The notes below the pieces were generated by a model. That model did no database searches. It was not told the origin of the DNA and saw only the letters and a program-made list of their open reading frames with translations. The position numbers and the translations under genes were made by a program. DNA of 64,000 nucleotides. Source: Bedellia somnulentella. Taxonomy: Eukaryota; Arthropoda; Insecta; Lepidoptera; Bedelliidae. Below are positions 12,428-23,305 of the stretch, piece by piece. Where the stretch lies: assembly GCA_963576735.1 (NCBI GenBank), contig OY755172.1, forward strand, positions 6,200,001 through 6,264,000, given 5' to 3'. Each line of letters begins with the position of its first letter. Within the stretch, counting starts at the first letter, position 1.

Positions 12428-12452
12428 TTGAAGAGAATATGAACACACTTAC

Positions 12453-12950
12453 CGATCGTAGTAAGCGCCAGCGTACACCAATAATAACTTTGTAAATACT
12501 GTTTCACCACATCCGCCGTTTCAGTGTCATGATACACCCAGTTTTTACTACCGAAACCATTGTTTTTGTAAATTATATGGTACAAGCACCCATTCCAATG
12601 GAATATCACTAATAAGTAATGAATTAAACTCGTCGATCTGAACAAATTCGGATAGTTCGTATGTCTCTCTGTTCGGTCCATGAATGCCCAGAACCGGTAT
12701 ATCTTGACGAGTCTGAAGGATCGCAGGATCGAGTTGAACCCAATGGAGAGGTAGAGGAAGTCCAAGGGGAGTAAACACAAGCAATCGATGTAGAAGATAG
12801 TAGAGTTCATATAATGCGTCCGAAGCTTCGCCGAGTCCGTCTGAAGGACCCCATCTTCTAAATAGCCGGTTCGAAAGTGGAACAGTATATCTGCTAGGTA
12901 CAAAAAGTCTGAGATATAGTCCAAACAGAACCAGACGATCAGTGTCTCCC
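12453..12950 (-). CDS. CNG channel alpha-type subunit, exon S2 to selectivity filter
   Basis: The strongest coding exon in the window (498 nt, 165 full codons). The acceptor is TTTGTTTCAG and the donor is ATCG|GTAAGT. The protein shows in order: S2 (WFCLDYISDFLYLADILF), the GYLEDG loop, S3 (DCLCLLPLDFLYL), S4 with spaced basic residues (SFRLVKIYRFW), the strongly conserved RTERHTNYPNLFR linker, S5 (HYLLVIFHWNGCLYHIIY), the GFGSKNWVY turret, and the pore helix YWCTLALTTI. The exon stops inside the TTIG filter. These match the CNGA family in order, including the HWN motif of S5. CNG subunits form tetrameric cation channels opened by cGMP or cAMP. The filter's downstream residue, S6, C-linker and binding domain must be in later exons, not seen in 1-12452. 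The residue after TTIG, which would tell glutamate (CNGA) from other types, is not visible. A SINE-A copy starts 26 nt into the downstream intron. Confidence 0.93.
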
Positions 12951-13134
12951 CTGAAACAAAAGAAAAAAGAGTTTATCAAGGCATAGTATACCAACAAATT
13001 AAGAATAGATTATAAAAAGTTCAGTCGCTTTGCATAGCACGTAACATTCGAAATGGTATCGCAAACAATTAGCAGATGTTTTCATTTTTCTTCCAGTTAT
13101 AGAAATTCAAAATTATTCTAAATAGTAGTGAAAC

Positions 13135-13381
13135 TGTGTAGCTGTGTAGAGTCGGCTTAGAATAGCACTACCCCATTTCTTTCGGTGGGTGTACGTAAGA
13201 GGCGACTAACGGTATTGGGGCTTTTAATGGATTTTTGGGCGATGCGGTTGGAGACCCGTCACCAACGACCTTTATATTACCATCTTTTCCCCACTCAACT
13301 TTCCAAAAGTGGCTGAGAAATTCCTAATTTCGAAGCTCTGGCTACCCCTACTTGGGATATATAGCCGTGAGTATATGTATG
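13135..13381 (+). repeat. SINE-A, full length
   Basis: Flanked by TAGTAGTGAAAC (13123-13134 and 13382-13393); in the 1.4-kb CNG intron. Confidence 0.93.
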
Positions 13382-13393
13382 TAGTAGTGAAAC

Positions 13394-14335
13394 CTACCAA
13401 ATATTAGTTTATTAGTGGTAATCAAATTAACTGTGAAATTGGAATTAAACTGAAATAACATTTCATCGCAAATATATTGAAACGGTTCGCATCAAATATC
13501 AACATTTACTCTGCAACTATGCCCATCAAGTTGTCAATATTGTCCATTTATTCACAGTAATCCATTAACAAAACAATTTAGGCTAAAATAGCGTTAGTAA
13601 AACTCATCACAGCTGTAAAATGTTACAAAAGAAAAGTTCCCAGCAGAAATGTCCAAACGTTACCTCGCAAAGTATTACAATGTCTTCGAGCGATCGTTCA
13701 GGGCGTTTAACTCGGAAAAGCTATTTAAATAAGTAATTTTATTTTCCGAGGGTTGAGTTGCTAAACTATGCGAGATGTGGGCAAAGTTGTGCACTCGTCT
13801 TCAGAGGTGGCTTGCATCGGTCTCCGAACGAAACTATCTTTTGCATAAGCTATATACACTTTAATGAAAACTTTTACGGGCTGTCGAACTAATTTTACCA
13901 GTTATTATATTTTCGAACAAACTTTCGAAGTGTCATCGGAAAATTTGCCACTAAGATGTACCTTTGTAGAAAAACTTTGCTTTGACATAATGTAAATGAA
14001 AAATATTTTCTAACAAACTCTTTTTATGATGGCAAGAATGATAAATATTCGTCTTATTTATATGATGGAAATGTGCTGTATTTTTATTTTTCTTGGAATA
14101 TCACTGTGTCTTTTGTCGTGTAAAAGGCAAAGAAAGCGCTAGACCATTTAAAGTTCTAAGTATTTAATAAATGCAGTATTTCTTCTTCTATTTTGTTTCT
14201 ATTCTGAGTTTCTATTTTGTTAGTTATTATTTGTTAAATAAGTTCTGATTTGACACATACTTTCTTTGTTCACTACATTCCAGAGTAATTTCTTACCAGT
14301 AATTCTAAAAAAAGGCATAATCTTTTTTAACTTAC
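13394..14335. other. CNG intron, remainder
   Basis: Single-copy intron sequence right of the SINE-A copy. 13650-13840 is GC-richer, without open coding frame. Confidence 0.6.
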
Positions 14336-14523
14336 CATTGATCTCTTGAAACGCGAACCTATAGACGATGACCCAGAGGTTATAGAGGAAGGCCAGCGAT
14401 ACCACCATAGACCAGTAGTAGCACAGCCGGCCGGCGGGATCGAACACGAAGGACCAGTGGGAGCCCGGCCGCAGCCGCCCGCTCGTGTACGTCGACCGCC
14501 GCCGGAGAGCCCCTCTGCTGCCA
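14336..14523 (-). CDS. CNG channel alpha-type subunit, exon with S1
   Basis: Internal exon of the CNG channel. The acceptor is TTTTTGTCCAG and the donor is AATG|GTAAG. The 188 nt encode an Arg-rich cytoplasmic stretch, then a segment reading SHWSFVFDPAGRLCYYW followed by the hydrophobic S1 helix ending VIVYRFAFQEIN. CNGA proteins have the same order just before and through S1: a '(V/I)DP(S/A)G...YYxW' motif, S1, then an acidic linker. The exon enters in phase 2 and leaves in phase 1; its final g plus 'gg' of the next exon gives Gly. Neighbours are the 5' exon 19.6 kb upstream and the pore exon 1.4 kb downstream. Expected location is the plasma membrane, often of sensory neurons or photoreceptors (family knowledge). 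Confidence 0.85.
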
Positions 14524-15829
14524 CTGGACAAAAATAAGGTTGGTCACAGTCTTGTTTTGCTATTGGAAACGAAAGAAATAAGACTTTGATTACTTTAGTA
14601 GCTTTGTAGTAACAAACTTGCAAAGGCGTGACTCCGGACCCTAAATTTCTAGACAAAGAGTACTTTGTTCATCACTTCGAATAATAATAGAGGAATCAAA
14701 GCTAGTTCTAAAAAGGAGATGAATTTTGTACATTACCACATGTGGTGTAAAAATAACAAAGCATATCTTTAAGGCACTTTCGTAGGCAAATGTTCCAAAA
14801 AGGCCCTTGGGCCACTCCACCACACAACAACCTATTTTGAAGGAAAGATAAAATTAGTAATATAATAAAAACAAAAAAAAATGTATGCGTAACAACAATA
14901 GTTAAACACCAATCATCGATTATGTTTCAGCCCCTTTCATTTTGTCAAAGTTCTTTTAGCAATAAAAAATATGGACGTAAAGATGTTTTCTTAGCGGGAT
15001 AGTACTAAGAGGCTGTCGATTGTCGATCCCTTCTTAAACAAGATCTAATGGCATGACTATTTCTACAACTTTTGTATACATAAATGCTCAAAACATAAAG
15101 TTCCCCTACCTTTCGAAAACATGCGACGTGAAAACTATACCAATATCTAACGGTTTCTTTAGCGCACGTAGTATTTCAAGAGACAAAAACAAATGATAGT
15201 TTAGTTTGTACCGGTCACTCATTCGAGTTGAATGAGCGGTACATAAAGCAGCTCGCACTGAACAAATGTTGGGCTGCGTTTCGATTCATTAATTCATGTC
15301 TGTTTCACTGAAGTAGGCAGGACCACTTTTTTGATGTGACAACACACTGCGGCGGGCGGGAGGATAGTTTTTATTTGCAGGGCCAATTTAGTGGATATTT
15401 TATTTGTAACATTATTGAGATGACTTATTTTTCAAACTTAATTCGTTTTTTTATAAAGCAAAATATTAAAAGCCATTGTTTTGATCGCCTCAAAAAAATA
15501 AGTTTATTTCTAAAGGACAATTCATAAGCACACAACTAAAACTAAAGTTATTGAAAATAATATAAACTTAAAAGACAAGCTATTGAACCATCAGTTAAAT
15601 ATTCTGATCAATGATTAATTGGCCATTTTTGGATGTTAATGAGGAGAAAAATTGTGAAATTATTAAGATTCCTGCCAAATTCCACAACATCAACTAAAAA
15701 AACCCAGTATCGGAAAAAAAAATGTGCGACACAAATGGAAATATATTTCTTTCCATATTAGTAAATGTAGTGAATTTTTAACCCCATATGGCAAATGAAG
15801 CATTTTTCATGAGCGTTTAAATATAAGAG
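14524..15829. other. long CNG intron, left part
   Basis: No exon. At 15210-15245 an imperfect inverted repeat pairs GTACCG and CTCATT with AATGAG and CGGTAC. Confidence 0.6.
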
Positions 15830-16020
15830 ACTAGTGGCCCACCCCGGCTTCGCACAGATGGTGTTAAACATTTGTTACTGCCTACCCCCTGCGATATTTA
15901 GCGTGATGATCCTTTTCCTGGTTATAAGCTACCTCCCTATCAATTTTCAGTCAAATCGGTTCAGACGTTCTTGAGTTATGAATAGTGTAACTAACACGAC
16001 TTTCTTTTATATATATAGAT
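15830..16020 (+). repeat. interspersed repeat (GGCTTCGCAC family), copy 1
   Basis: Starts ACTAGTGGCCCACCCCGGC, contains TTTCAGTCAAATCGGTTCAG and ends in CTTTCTTTTATATATATAG. The same unit recurs at 52074; widely distributed lepidopteran repeat of Helitron or LINE-3' type (family uncertain). Confidence 0.7.
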
Positions 16021-16271
16021 TTACCGAACCAACCGCTAGCTCTATATGAAACTGTTTTACGTTTATTATTAAAAAAGAGTCGCTAATTTTTAACGTTCTT
16101 TATTTCAAGTATTCCATTGTTTTATATTAACCTTATTAAGCAGATTATTCAAGCACACAAAAGTAGATTCGTTCCCTTACAATAGCATACTACGCAAATA
16201 TAAAGTACGTAAAATAATTTTCGTGTTCTAATTTCACATTTCATAATTTGACTTTCTATATATATATTTGT

Positions 16272-16518
16272 GCTGTGTAGTGTCGGCTTAGAATAACTCT
16301 ACCCCATTTCTACCCGTGGGTGATCGTAAAAGGCGCCTAAGGGTATAGGGGCTTCTTAAGTGACTTTTGGGCGATGTGGTTGGAGACCTGTCACCAAAAA
16401 CATTTATATATTATTACTATCTTTTCCCCAATCAAATTCCAAAAGTGGCTGAGGAATTTCTTAATCCAAACCTCTGGCTACCCCGTTAAGGGATTTTTAG
16501 CCGTGAGTATGTGTATGT
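16272..16518 (+). repeat. SINE-A, full length
   Basis: ACTTTCTATATA occurs at 16251-16262 and 16519-16530; the 9 bp between the left duplication and the element are extra 5' bases. Confidence 0.92.
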
Positions 16519-16679
16519 ACTTTCTATATAACAATAAGCTTTTATTATATTATCGAGGAGGAAATAAATACGTTTACACTCCAGTCACTTCAATACGTCA
16601 CAAACCATCATAAATGGAAATATGGAAACTAAATCAAATAGAGAATACGTTCAAGTATTTACTTAAGCAAACACATATT

Positions 16680-16980
16680 CGTCTGGATTGAATAACATAT
16701 CGTTGTATAGCACGTAGCCATTGCTATTGTTTGTCCTCGTTGATTGTTTGGCGATATCTCGAATTCAATTCGAGTAAGATTGTATTCGATAACGAATAAT
16801 TGAATATCGCATTAGAAGGCAAGGGTTGACCGCAGAAGACCGACGTTTATGTGTTTCCAATTAATCGGCCGAATACTTGTGCTCAGCTTTCGTTGACTTA
16901 TTGAACTTTATGTCAATATACCGACATTGTTTGTTTAATTAAGTAAGGCTATGTCACGGCTATATCGGCGAGTTTGTTTG
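16680..16980. promoter_or_regulatory. candidate conserved non-coding segment
   Basis: Non-repetitive, with AATTCAATTCGAGTAAG, TTCCAATTAATCGGCCGAAT and GACATTGTTTGTTTAATTAAG. It is in the long CNG intron. Composition resembles insect enhancers; not proven. Confidence 0.2.
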
Positions 16981-17205
16981 GAACTGGAGAAATTCTACTT
17001 GGGTTTACAATTTAATTTCAAAATCAAAATGTTGTAGAAGTTAAATTATTATATGGAATATTTATACAATTAGTGTATTATAAAAATATTTCGATAATCA
17101 CAAACGCTTTTCGCTCCCATGAAACGGTACTTAATAAAATACATTCAAAATAGAGAGGTCTCTTGTCTGATACTACAAGACACTAGCTAATGATGACCAT
17201 GAAAT

Positions 17206-17405
17206 CTATACTAATATTATAAAGCTGAAGAGTTTGTTTGTTTGAACGCTAGGATCTCAGGAACTACCCAATCAAATTGAAAAATTCTTTTTGTGTTGGA
17301 TAGTCCATTTATTGAGGAAGGTTTTAGGCTATATATCATCACGCTGCGACCAACAGGAGCAAACAATCAGCGAATAATGTTGCAAAAACGGGGATAATTA
17401 TTCAT
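17206..17405 (+). repeat. interspersed repeat (ACTAATATTATAAA family)
   Basis: CTATACTAATATTATAAAGC, GTTTGTTTGAACGCTAGGAT, ATATCATCACGCTGCGACC. A common lepidopteran repeat; superfamily not certain. Confidence 0.6.
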
Positions 17406-17832
17406 ACTAAGGCTTCCGTTGTGTGCGCTGCGTAAACGGTTTAAGTTACCCAAAAAAAATGTATTAAAGACTTATTTCTCTTTAAATGATCTAAAAAAAT
17501 GCCCGCGACAGTATATGTCTAACTTTTAAGTTTCACTTACTATAACCAGTTTTATGATAAATAAATTTGGTCGAATTTAATGCATAATTGCCATCATGTT
17601 TTATCAACATAATATTAATCTTTAACCAAATAAATATGTTGTTGATTGAGAGTATTTAATTGAGAACAAAATTGTCCTTGACATCACTTAATTTAAAAAA
17701 ACATCTTAGAAGATACTACAATTTTTAAATTACTCCGTAACAAAATTTACACGCGTGCATGAAGCGCAAGACAAGTCGCTGCGCTGGCCGGCGAGCGAGA
17801 TCACCTGCGCGAGAAGCTTATGTTTAAGCCTT

Positions 17833-18216
17833 ATCCTATTAATATTATAAATGTGAAAGTATAGACGTTTGTAGCTAAATGAAGACTAATTCACAGAACG
17901 TATTTAAAATAAAATTTACAGGAAGCCAGATAATGATCCCAATTAACACAATAGGACACTTTTTATCCCAGAAAAACTAAGAGATTAATAAATTTTCCTA
18001 AAAAATGGTTAAACAGACTAAGAATCAATGCTCAGCCGAAACTACTATACTTATAAACTTAAAATTTATAAAGTGAAAAAATTTGTGAGGACACTATGAA
18101 AAACACCTTTTTTCTCATCGCATGACAGAGACCCTCAACAGGTCAGTTAAATATTTCAGTTTGACGACGTGAAAGTCTACACTTTTGACAGTACGAAGTC
18201 TGTGGGGTCAGCTAGT
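17833..18216 (+). repeat. interspersed repeat, related ends
   Basis: Starts CCTATTAATATTATAAATG and ends GTCTGTGGGGTCAGCTAGT, the conventional ends of the same broad family; the middle is single copy here. Confidence 0.5.
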
Positions 18217-18642
18217 GATATATAAAAGAGTAGATAGTAAGAAGATGTAGTGAAAGAACTAAAGAGAGGAACATCAATACATCTGTCAATTTAGGTCTAT
18301 GTATGAAAAAAACATATTATAACTAGATGTAAAACAGATGTATAGAATCAGCGTACTTTGGATCAAATATAGAAAACCTGAATAAAACTAGTGACACAAA
18401 AATAGGCAGTTAAACGATAATAACATTTTCAGCATGTGCTGGAAGAGTGATTTAACAGGATCACGGGCAGTATTCAATGCCGTTAGCATATGCTGTTACT
18501 AACGTACAAATGAATATTTGCATGGATAGTAAAATTAAAGATATCTAGTGAGAAGTTGCTAGTGGGAAGGAACTGGAGAAATTCCACTTTGGTTTACTAT
18601 AAATAAACTATAAAATAGGTATTTGTCCGAAGTATGAAGTTA

Positions 18643-18871
18643 TGATTGCCGTGTAGTGCCGGCTTAGAATGTCGCTACCCCTTTCTACCCACGGGTGTCG
18701 TAAGAGGCGAGTAAGGGTATTGGGGCTTTTTATTGGATGTTTGGGCGATGCGGTTGGAGACCCATCACCAAAAACCTTTATTTTACCGCCTTTTCCCCAC
18801 TCAACTTCCAAAAGTGGCTGAGGAATTTATAATTCCTTGGCTCTGGCTACCTCTTCTAGGGAATTATATGT
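18643..18871 (+). repeat. SINE-A, near full length
   Basis: Flanked by GTATGAAGTTA (18632-18642 and 18872-18882); the 3' GCCGTGAG block is lost. Confidence 0.9.
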
Positions 18872-18884
18872 GTATGAAGTTAAG

Positions 18885-18975
18885 AGAGCATGTATGAAAA
18901 GATTGCACATGAGGCTCGAGAGGTTTGCCAGGGTTTTACAAGATATAGATCGATAGCCTCTGCCTATACCAATGG
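18885..18975 (+). repeat. RTE-like LINE 3' relic, next to SINE-A
   Basis: GAGCATGTATGAAAAGATTG to TAGCCTCTGCCTATACC, a diverged copy of the 1820-1956 unit. Confidence 0.45.
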
Positions 18976-19221
18976 GTATTTACTACACTAGTATTTACTT
19001 AGATATAAAATACCTTGTCATAATTAATAATTACAAGTAAACAGTAACATATGCGAAGATTGATGAATTTTAAAGGAGTGAGATAAGATCAGAGTCGTAA
19101 ACGTGGGAATCAATATATTCTGTTAAATCCAATTGGAATCATTGGAGTGAGTATAAGTAGTTCTTGAGTATAAACGAAACCATCTTAAGGTAGAAAGTGT
19201 CAAAAGTATTTAAAATACATA

Positions 19222-19372
19222 TATTAATATACACACGGCTATAAATTCAAAATGGGCAGCCCGCAGCTACTTTAGTAAGTTAAATATTGTAAGCTAAAAT
19301 GGTTATAAATGTTGGTTGGTGATGGGTCTCCGCTTACATCACCGAACCAACTCTGAAAAACTCAAACTCAAA
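19222..19372 (-). repeat. SINE-A 3' part, interrupted by SINE-B
   Basis: Degenerate copy from the ACACGGCTATAAAT end inwards; SINE-B begins where it stops. Confidence 0.65.
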
Positions 19373-19707
19373 CGTTCACGCCATATATCCCCGAAAGGGT
19401 TGGCAGAGGCACTAATACTTCTAAACATTACGTTACATCGTCACCTGGTGTTGAGAGTACCCACGTTTTGGTTGGACAGTGCACTCACGTGATAGGGGGC
19501 ACGTCTATCGCCGTTTTGTACGAATACACTGTCACATGACTAAGTACAACAAAAGTTTTCGCAAAATGTTTTCTCTCACCGTTAACAACCATGATAAATT
19601 AACCACACTTATGTCTTTAGAACAGACAATTTGGTGAAGGCCCGACCCGGGATTTGAACCCTCAACATATGCAAGCGGTGTTCTACCCACTGAGCTATCA
19701 CGGTTGT
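19373..19707 (-). repeat. SINE-B, full length
   Basis: tRNA-like head reads ACCGTGATAGCTCAGTGGGT with B box GGTTCAAATCCC on the minus strand. It inserted at the edge of a SINE-A fragment. Confidence 0.9.
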
Positions 19708-19984
19708 TAACTTAAAGTTGAAAAACCTGCGAAAATAAACAGGTTAGTGCTATTCGAAGCCTACTCAACCGTTTGTGGAAAATGACATTGTCTATTGTAG
19801 AACCTTCATAATTAATAATTAAAACGAGATTAACAACATATGATGCTAGCGGGCATGTAGGATAATCTGTCTTAGCCCATTTGATCCCCAAAACCAGTTA
19901 ATACAAACAATATTACATACTCTACGAAGGATGAATATAAATTTTATACATCACACATATACAAAATCGTGTCTATTAATCCCA

Positions 19985-20153
19985 AAAAAACGTATCCAAA
20001 GCTTTAGAATTAAAAATAATAGGGAAAAGATTGTAAAAATAAAGGTTGTGTTGATCGCAAAATAATCTCTCGAAAGCGAAAAAACCCAAAGTTGCCTCTA
20101 TCAATATACGCAGGAAGAACTAGGTTAGTGCTATTCTAAGCTAAAACTATACA
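19985..20153 (-). repeat. SINE-A, degenerate
   Basis: Recognisable from AAAGATTGTAAAAATAAAGG, GTTGCCTCT and the 5' end GTGCTATTCTAAGC. Confidence 0.55.
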
Positions 20154-20555
20154 GCTATTTTATACCATATAAAGGTAAACCGAGCCTCCTAAACACCATT
20201 TGAATTTTGGTATTGTTTGTATGCACTGAAGCCCGAATCTGTAGCCTTAGATCAGAGTGCTATTATTTGATACACTAGTATATCTCACAAATGCTTTTAG
20301 CAATCAGAGATCTGAGAATTCCATCAATAACACAAGCAATACGATGCTATGAAATGCATCAACAGTTATATTCGTAACAATATCTATTACTGCATTGATT
20401 TAGAATAGACTGAAATAGACTAGAATACAATGTGTAATCAATACAATTTGTTTCACTGTCTGTTGTTTAAAGCATTTCCATATTTACACTTATTGTGGTT
20501 TTGTATTAAAAACAGTTTAAAACTTATACGGAAGTTTTCGTTTAAATTATAATTC

Positions 20556-20790
20556 CATACATACATTTACTCACGGCCATAAATCCCAAAAAGGGATACC
20601 CAGACGTTCAGAGCTAGAACCTCCTCAGCCACATTCGGAAGTTGATAGGAGACAAGATGGATGACATAAAGTATCGTTGGTGATGGGTCTTCAACCGCAT
20701 CGCCCGAAAACCACTTAGAAAGCCCCTTCTTACGACACTTGTAGGTAGAAAGGGGTAATGACATACAAAGCTGGCACTACATGACACGTT
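20556..20790 (-). repeat. SINE-A, near full length
   Basis: From CATACATACATTTACTCACGG to GGCACTACATGACAC. Confidence 0.88.
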
Positions 20791-20811
20791 AAAATTCCTT
20801 GAAGTAAAATA

Positions 20812-21024
20812 TTGAAAGTAAACTGTGAAATCCAAGCGAAACTGAAAATGATAGCCGAAGAAATAATAAAAGACGATGACATCTCGTGTCTGCTGAAAAT
20901 AATGTCGAGTTATTTGAAAGCGCCGGTCAGCCAACTCGGTTTATTCGCTATAAAACTCTTAAAAGCAGTAAAAAATATTCGATTCACGGTCGTTGAATGC
21001 AGTTTGAATAGCTCGTTATATTAA
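20812..21024 (+). CDS. unidentified short open frame, possible terminal exon or gene relic
   Basis: Seventy codons open on the plus strand (from TTG at 20812; first ATG at 20848) to TAA, followed 4 nt later by an AATAAAG-type signal. Codons are less AT-biased than the neighbourhood. Segments include CLLKIMSSYLKAPVSQLG and LLKAVKNIRFTVVECSL, amphipathic with no domain I recognise. An in-frame stop sits just before 20812 and the nearest acceptor-like AG has a poor pyrimidine tract. It could be a last exon, a retrocopy fragment or chance. Confidence 0.2.
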   Translation: MKVNCEIQAKLKMIAEEIIKDDDISCLLKIMSSYLKAPVSQLGLFAIKLLKAVKNIRFTVVECSLNSSLY

Positions 21025-21259
21025 ATAATAAAGTTTCATATCATAAGCAGATCTATACATTTCATACATTTAACTTTTTGCTGAAAGAGAGATAAAATTT
21101 TACGTTCGTTGTTGAAGTTCTAAAAGCTGTTTTAATAAACGACTCGACCGTTTTATGCTATGATACGACCTTTTATTATCACTTTATATTGGCTAATAAT
21201 AGCAATTAAAATATACGGAATGGACATGACAAAGGTTATTATTACCCGACTACTTCTTT

Positions 21260-21501
21260 AGCCCCAAGTCCGTTAGTCGCCTCTTACGTACACCCACCGG
21301 AAGAAATGGGGTAGTGCTATTCTAAGCCGACACTACACAGCTTTTTAAGGGATTTTTGGGCGATGCGGTTGGAGACCCATCACCAACAACCTTTGTACTA
21401 CCATCTGTTCCCCACTCAACTTCCAAAAGTAGCTGAGGAATTTAATATTTCTCAGCTCTGGCTACCCCTTTTAGGGATTTATAGCCGTGAGTATAAGTAA
21501 G
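21260..21501. repeat. SINE-A with inverted 5' third (twin-primed insertion)
   Basis: 21260-21341 is the first ~83 bp of SINE-A on the minus strand; 21342-21501 is the remainder on the plus strand, continuing exactly where the inverted part stops. One duplication, TACTTCTTTAG, bounds the whole (21251-21261 and 21502-21512), so this was a single insertion. Confidence 0.92.
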
Positions 21502-21778
21502 TACTTCTTTAGTTATGTTTTTTTTTTACATTGAAAGAAAAATAAAGAAAGAAAGAAAACAATATTTATTCGGTGCATAGGGTTGGTACAACACACAAAA
21601 CAAAAAAAACATTTGTACAACACATAAAATAATACACAATTAAAACAACTGAAACACAAAATTGACAGTTTTAAAATAAAAAACATGCTCCTATTTTATT
21701 TTAAAGTATGTTCGTTTCAGTAACTGTTTTGTATCACAGATGGGACCAAGTTGTGGATTTGTATTATGTGTTTTATGG

Positions 21779-21929
21779 TTGTGTAGTTTCGGAATAGAAT
21801 AACCCTACCCCAGTTCTACCAGTGGGTATTCGTAAGTGGAGAATAAGAGTATTGAGGCTTTTTAATGATATACATACATACATACATATACTCACGGCTA
21901 TTAATCCCTAAGGCTATTTTTAATGATAT
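21779..21929. repeat. SINE-A plus-strand 5' part with nested minus-strand 3' fragment
   Basis: A worn plus copy (21779-21871) was hit by a 45-bp minus-strand fragment (21872-21916) carrying (ATAC)n and CTCACGGCTA. The nested piece is bounded by TTTTTAATGATAT (21859-21871 and 21917-21929). Confidence 0.85.
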
Positions 21930-22261
21930 GTGGACGAAATTTAATATTAAAAGATTTTTGAAAACTAGCTCATCAATTTCAAAATATCCCTTACTTCAAG
22001 TCTCCTATTTTTTATTGATTTATATACTATAGCCATAGATATTTTATATTTCTTAACATAACACCCGATCATTAATGTTCAGAATAACTTTAGTCGTAAA
22101 GCGAAGGGTATTTTAAATTAACCCTGAGGCAATGCGCGATACTTGCTCGGTTTACGCAACCACAACTACATCACTAACTGTATCACGACCACAACATCAG
22201 ACCATGTACTAATTAATGGTGAGTTAACACCAAATTAATAGGCATTTATATTGATAGTTCA

Positions 22262-22345
22262 CGTGATGTTCAGAAGTATTAGTAACCCTGCCAACCCTTT
22301 CGGGGATATACGACGTGATTGTTTGAGTTGCGTTGAGTTGAGTAT
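22262..22345 (+). repeat. SINE-B 3' fragment
   Basis: GTGATGTTCAGAAGTATTAG to ATATACGACGTGATTG and a TTGAG-rich tail. Confidence 0.75.
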
Positions 22346-22362
22346 CGATAATTGGTGAAATA

Positions 22363-22455
22363 ACTGTGTAGTTTCGGCTAAGAATAGTCCAAACTCATTT
22401 CTTTCCAAGGTTGACATAGGAGGCGACTACAGGTATTCGGACTTTTTAAGAGAAT
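22363..22455 (+). repeat. SINE-A 5' fragment, degenerate
   Basis: CTGTGTAGTTTCGGCTAAG to GACTTTTTAAG. Confidence 0.7.
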
Positions 22456-22589
22456 TTGTGTAGTAAATTAGAAAACGCAATTTTGATTACCAAAATTATC
22501 CTTATCAAGTAGCACGAACCAATGCTAGATATAAGGCGATAGTCCACCACAGAGGCTTAGTGTGGTTTTGTAGGGATTAACTTTTACAT

Positions 22590-22948
22590 AACATAAACAT
22601 AAACGTTCACGCCGAATATCCCCGAAGGGGTTGGCAGAGGTACTAATACTTCTGAACATCACGTGACTTTGTCACCTGGTGTTCAGAGTACCCACGTTTT
22701 GCATGGACAGTGTACTCACGTGATAGGGGGCAGGCCTATCGCCGTTTTGTACGAATACACTGTCACATGACTCAGTACAACTCAGTCATGTGGGTTTCCT
22801 CAAGATGTTTTCCCTCACCGTTAACAACAATGATAAATTAACCACACATATGTCTTTAGAAAAGACAAATTGATGTAGGCCCGACCCGGGATTTGAACAC
22901 TAGTCGCTTGCACGTTAACCGGTGTTCTACCCATTCAGCTATCACGTC
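22590..22948 (-). repeat. SINE-B, full length
   Basis: From ATAACATAAACGTTCACG to the head ACGTGATAGCTGAATGGGT with B box GTTCAAATCCC. Confidence 0.9.
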
Positions 22949-23189
22949 GTGTTTCTTTTTATTATTATTTTGTATTAACTTCTACTATGGCAATAATAAC
23001 CGGGGCGGTTTAACGTACCCTCTAAAGTTCAAAATTATCTTATTTTCAAAATCATATGATAATAATCACTTGATTCAGCTGCAAAATCCTCGTGAAGATG
23101 CTCATAAAATTATTTCCCATTTTATTTATTTTCGTAATGTTATTTTATTTATTATATCCAAATTAGTTTTAATTCTAAAATAATCTAGA

Positions 23190-23305
23190 TAAAAGAAATT
23201 GCTGTGCCCCACCGGGTCTTCAATGTAGAATCATGAATGTATTTGTAAATAAGAACTGTTATAAACATTGTTGAATGCAATAAATAATTGATTGTTGACT
23301 TTGAA
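23190..23305 (+). repeat. LINE 3' end
   Basis: GTGCCCCACCGGGTCTTCAATG to GCAATAAATAATTGATTG; 3'-UTR-like with AATAAA. Confidence 0.45.

Noticed and set aside
12548..12997. 149-codon minus frame overlapping the pore exon
   Set aside because: Different frame of the same exon; runs through the acceptor and lacks channel motifs.
12168..13381. CRISPR-like direct repeats from repeated near-identical units
   Set aside because: Units are ~250-bp retroposons with target duplications, on both strands and irregularly spaced.
14346..14537. 63-codon plus frame rich in Pro/Arg
   Set aside because: Exact reverse of the CNG S1 exon; no domain.
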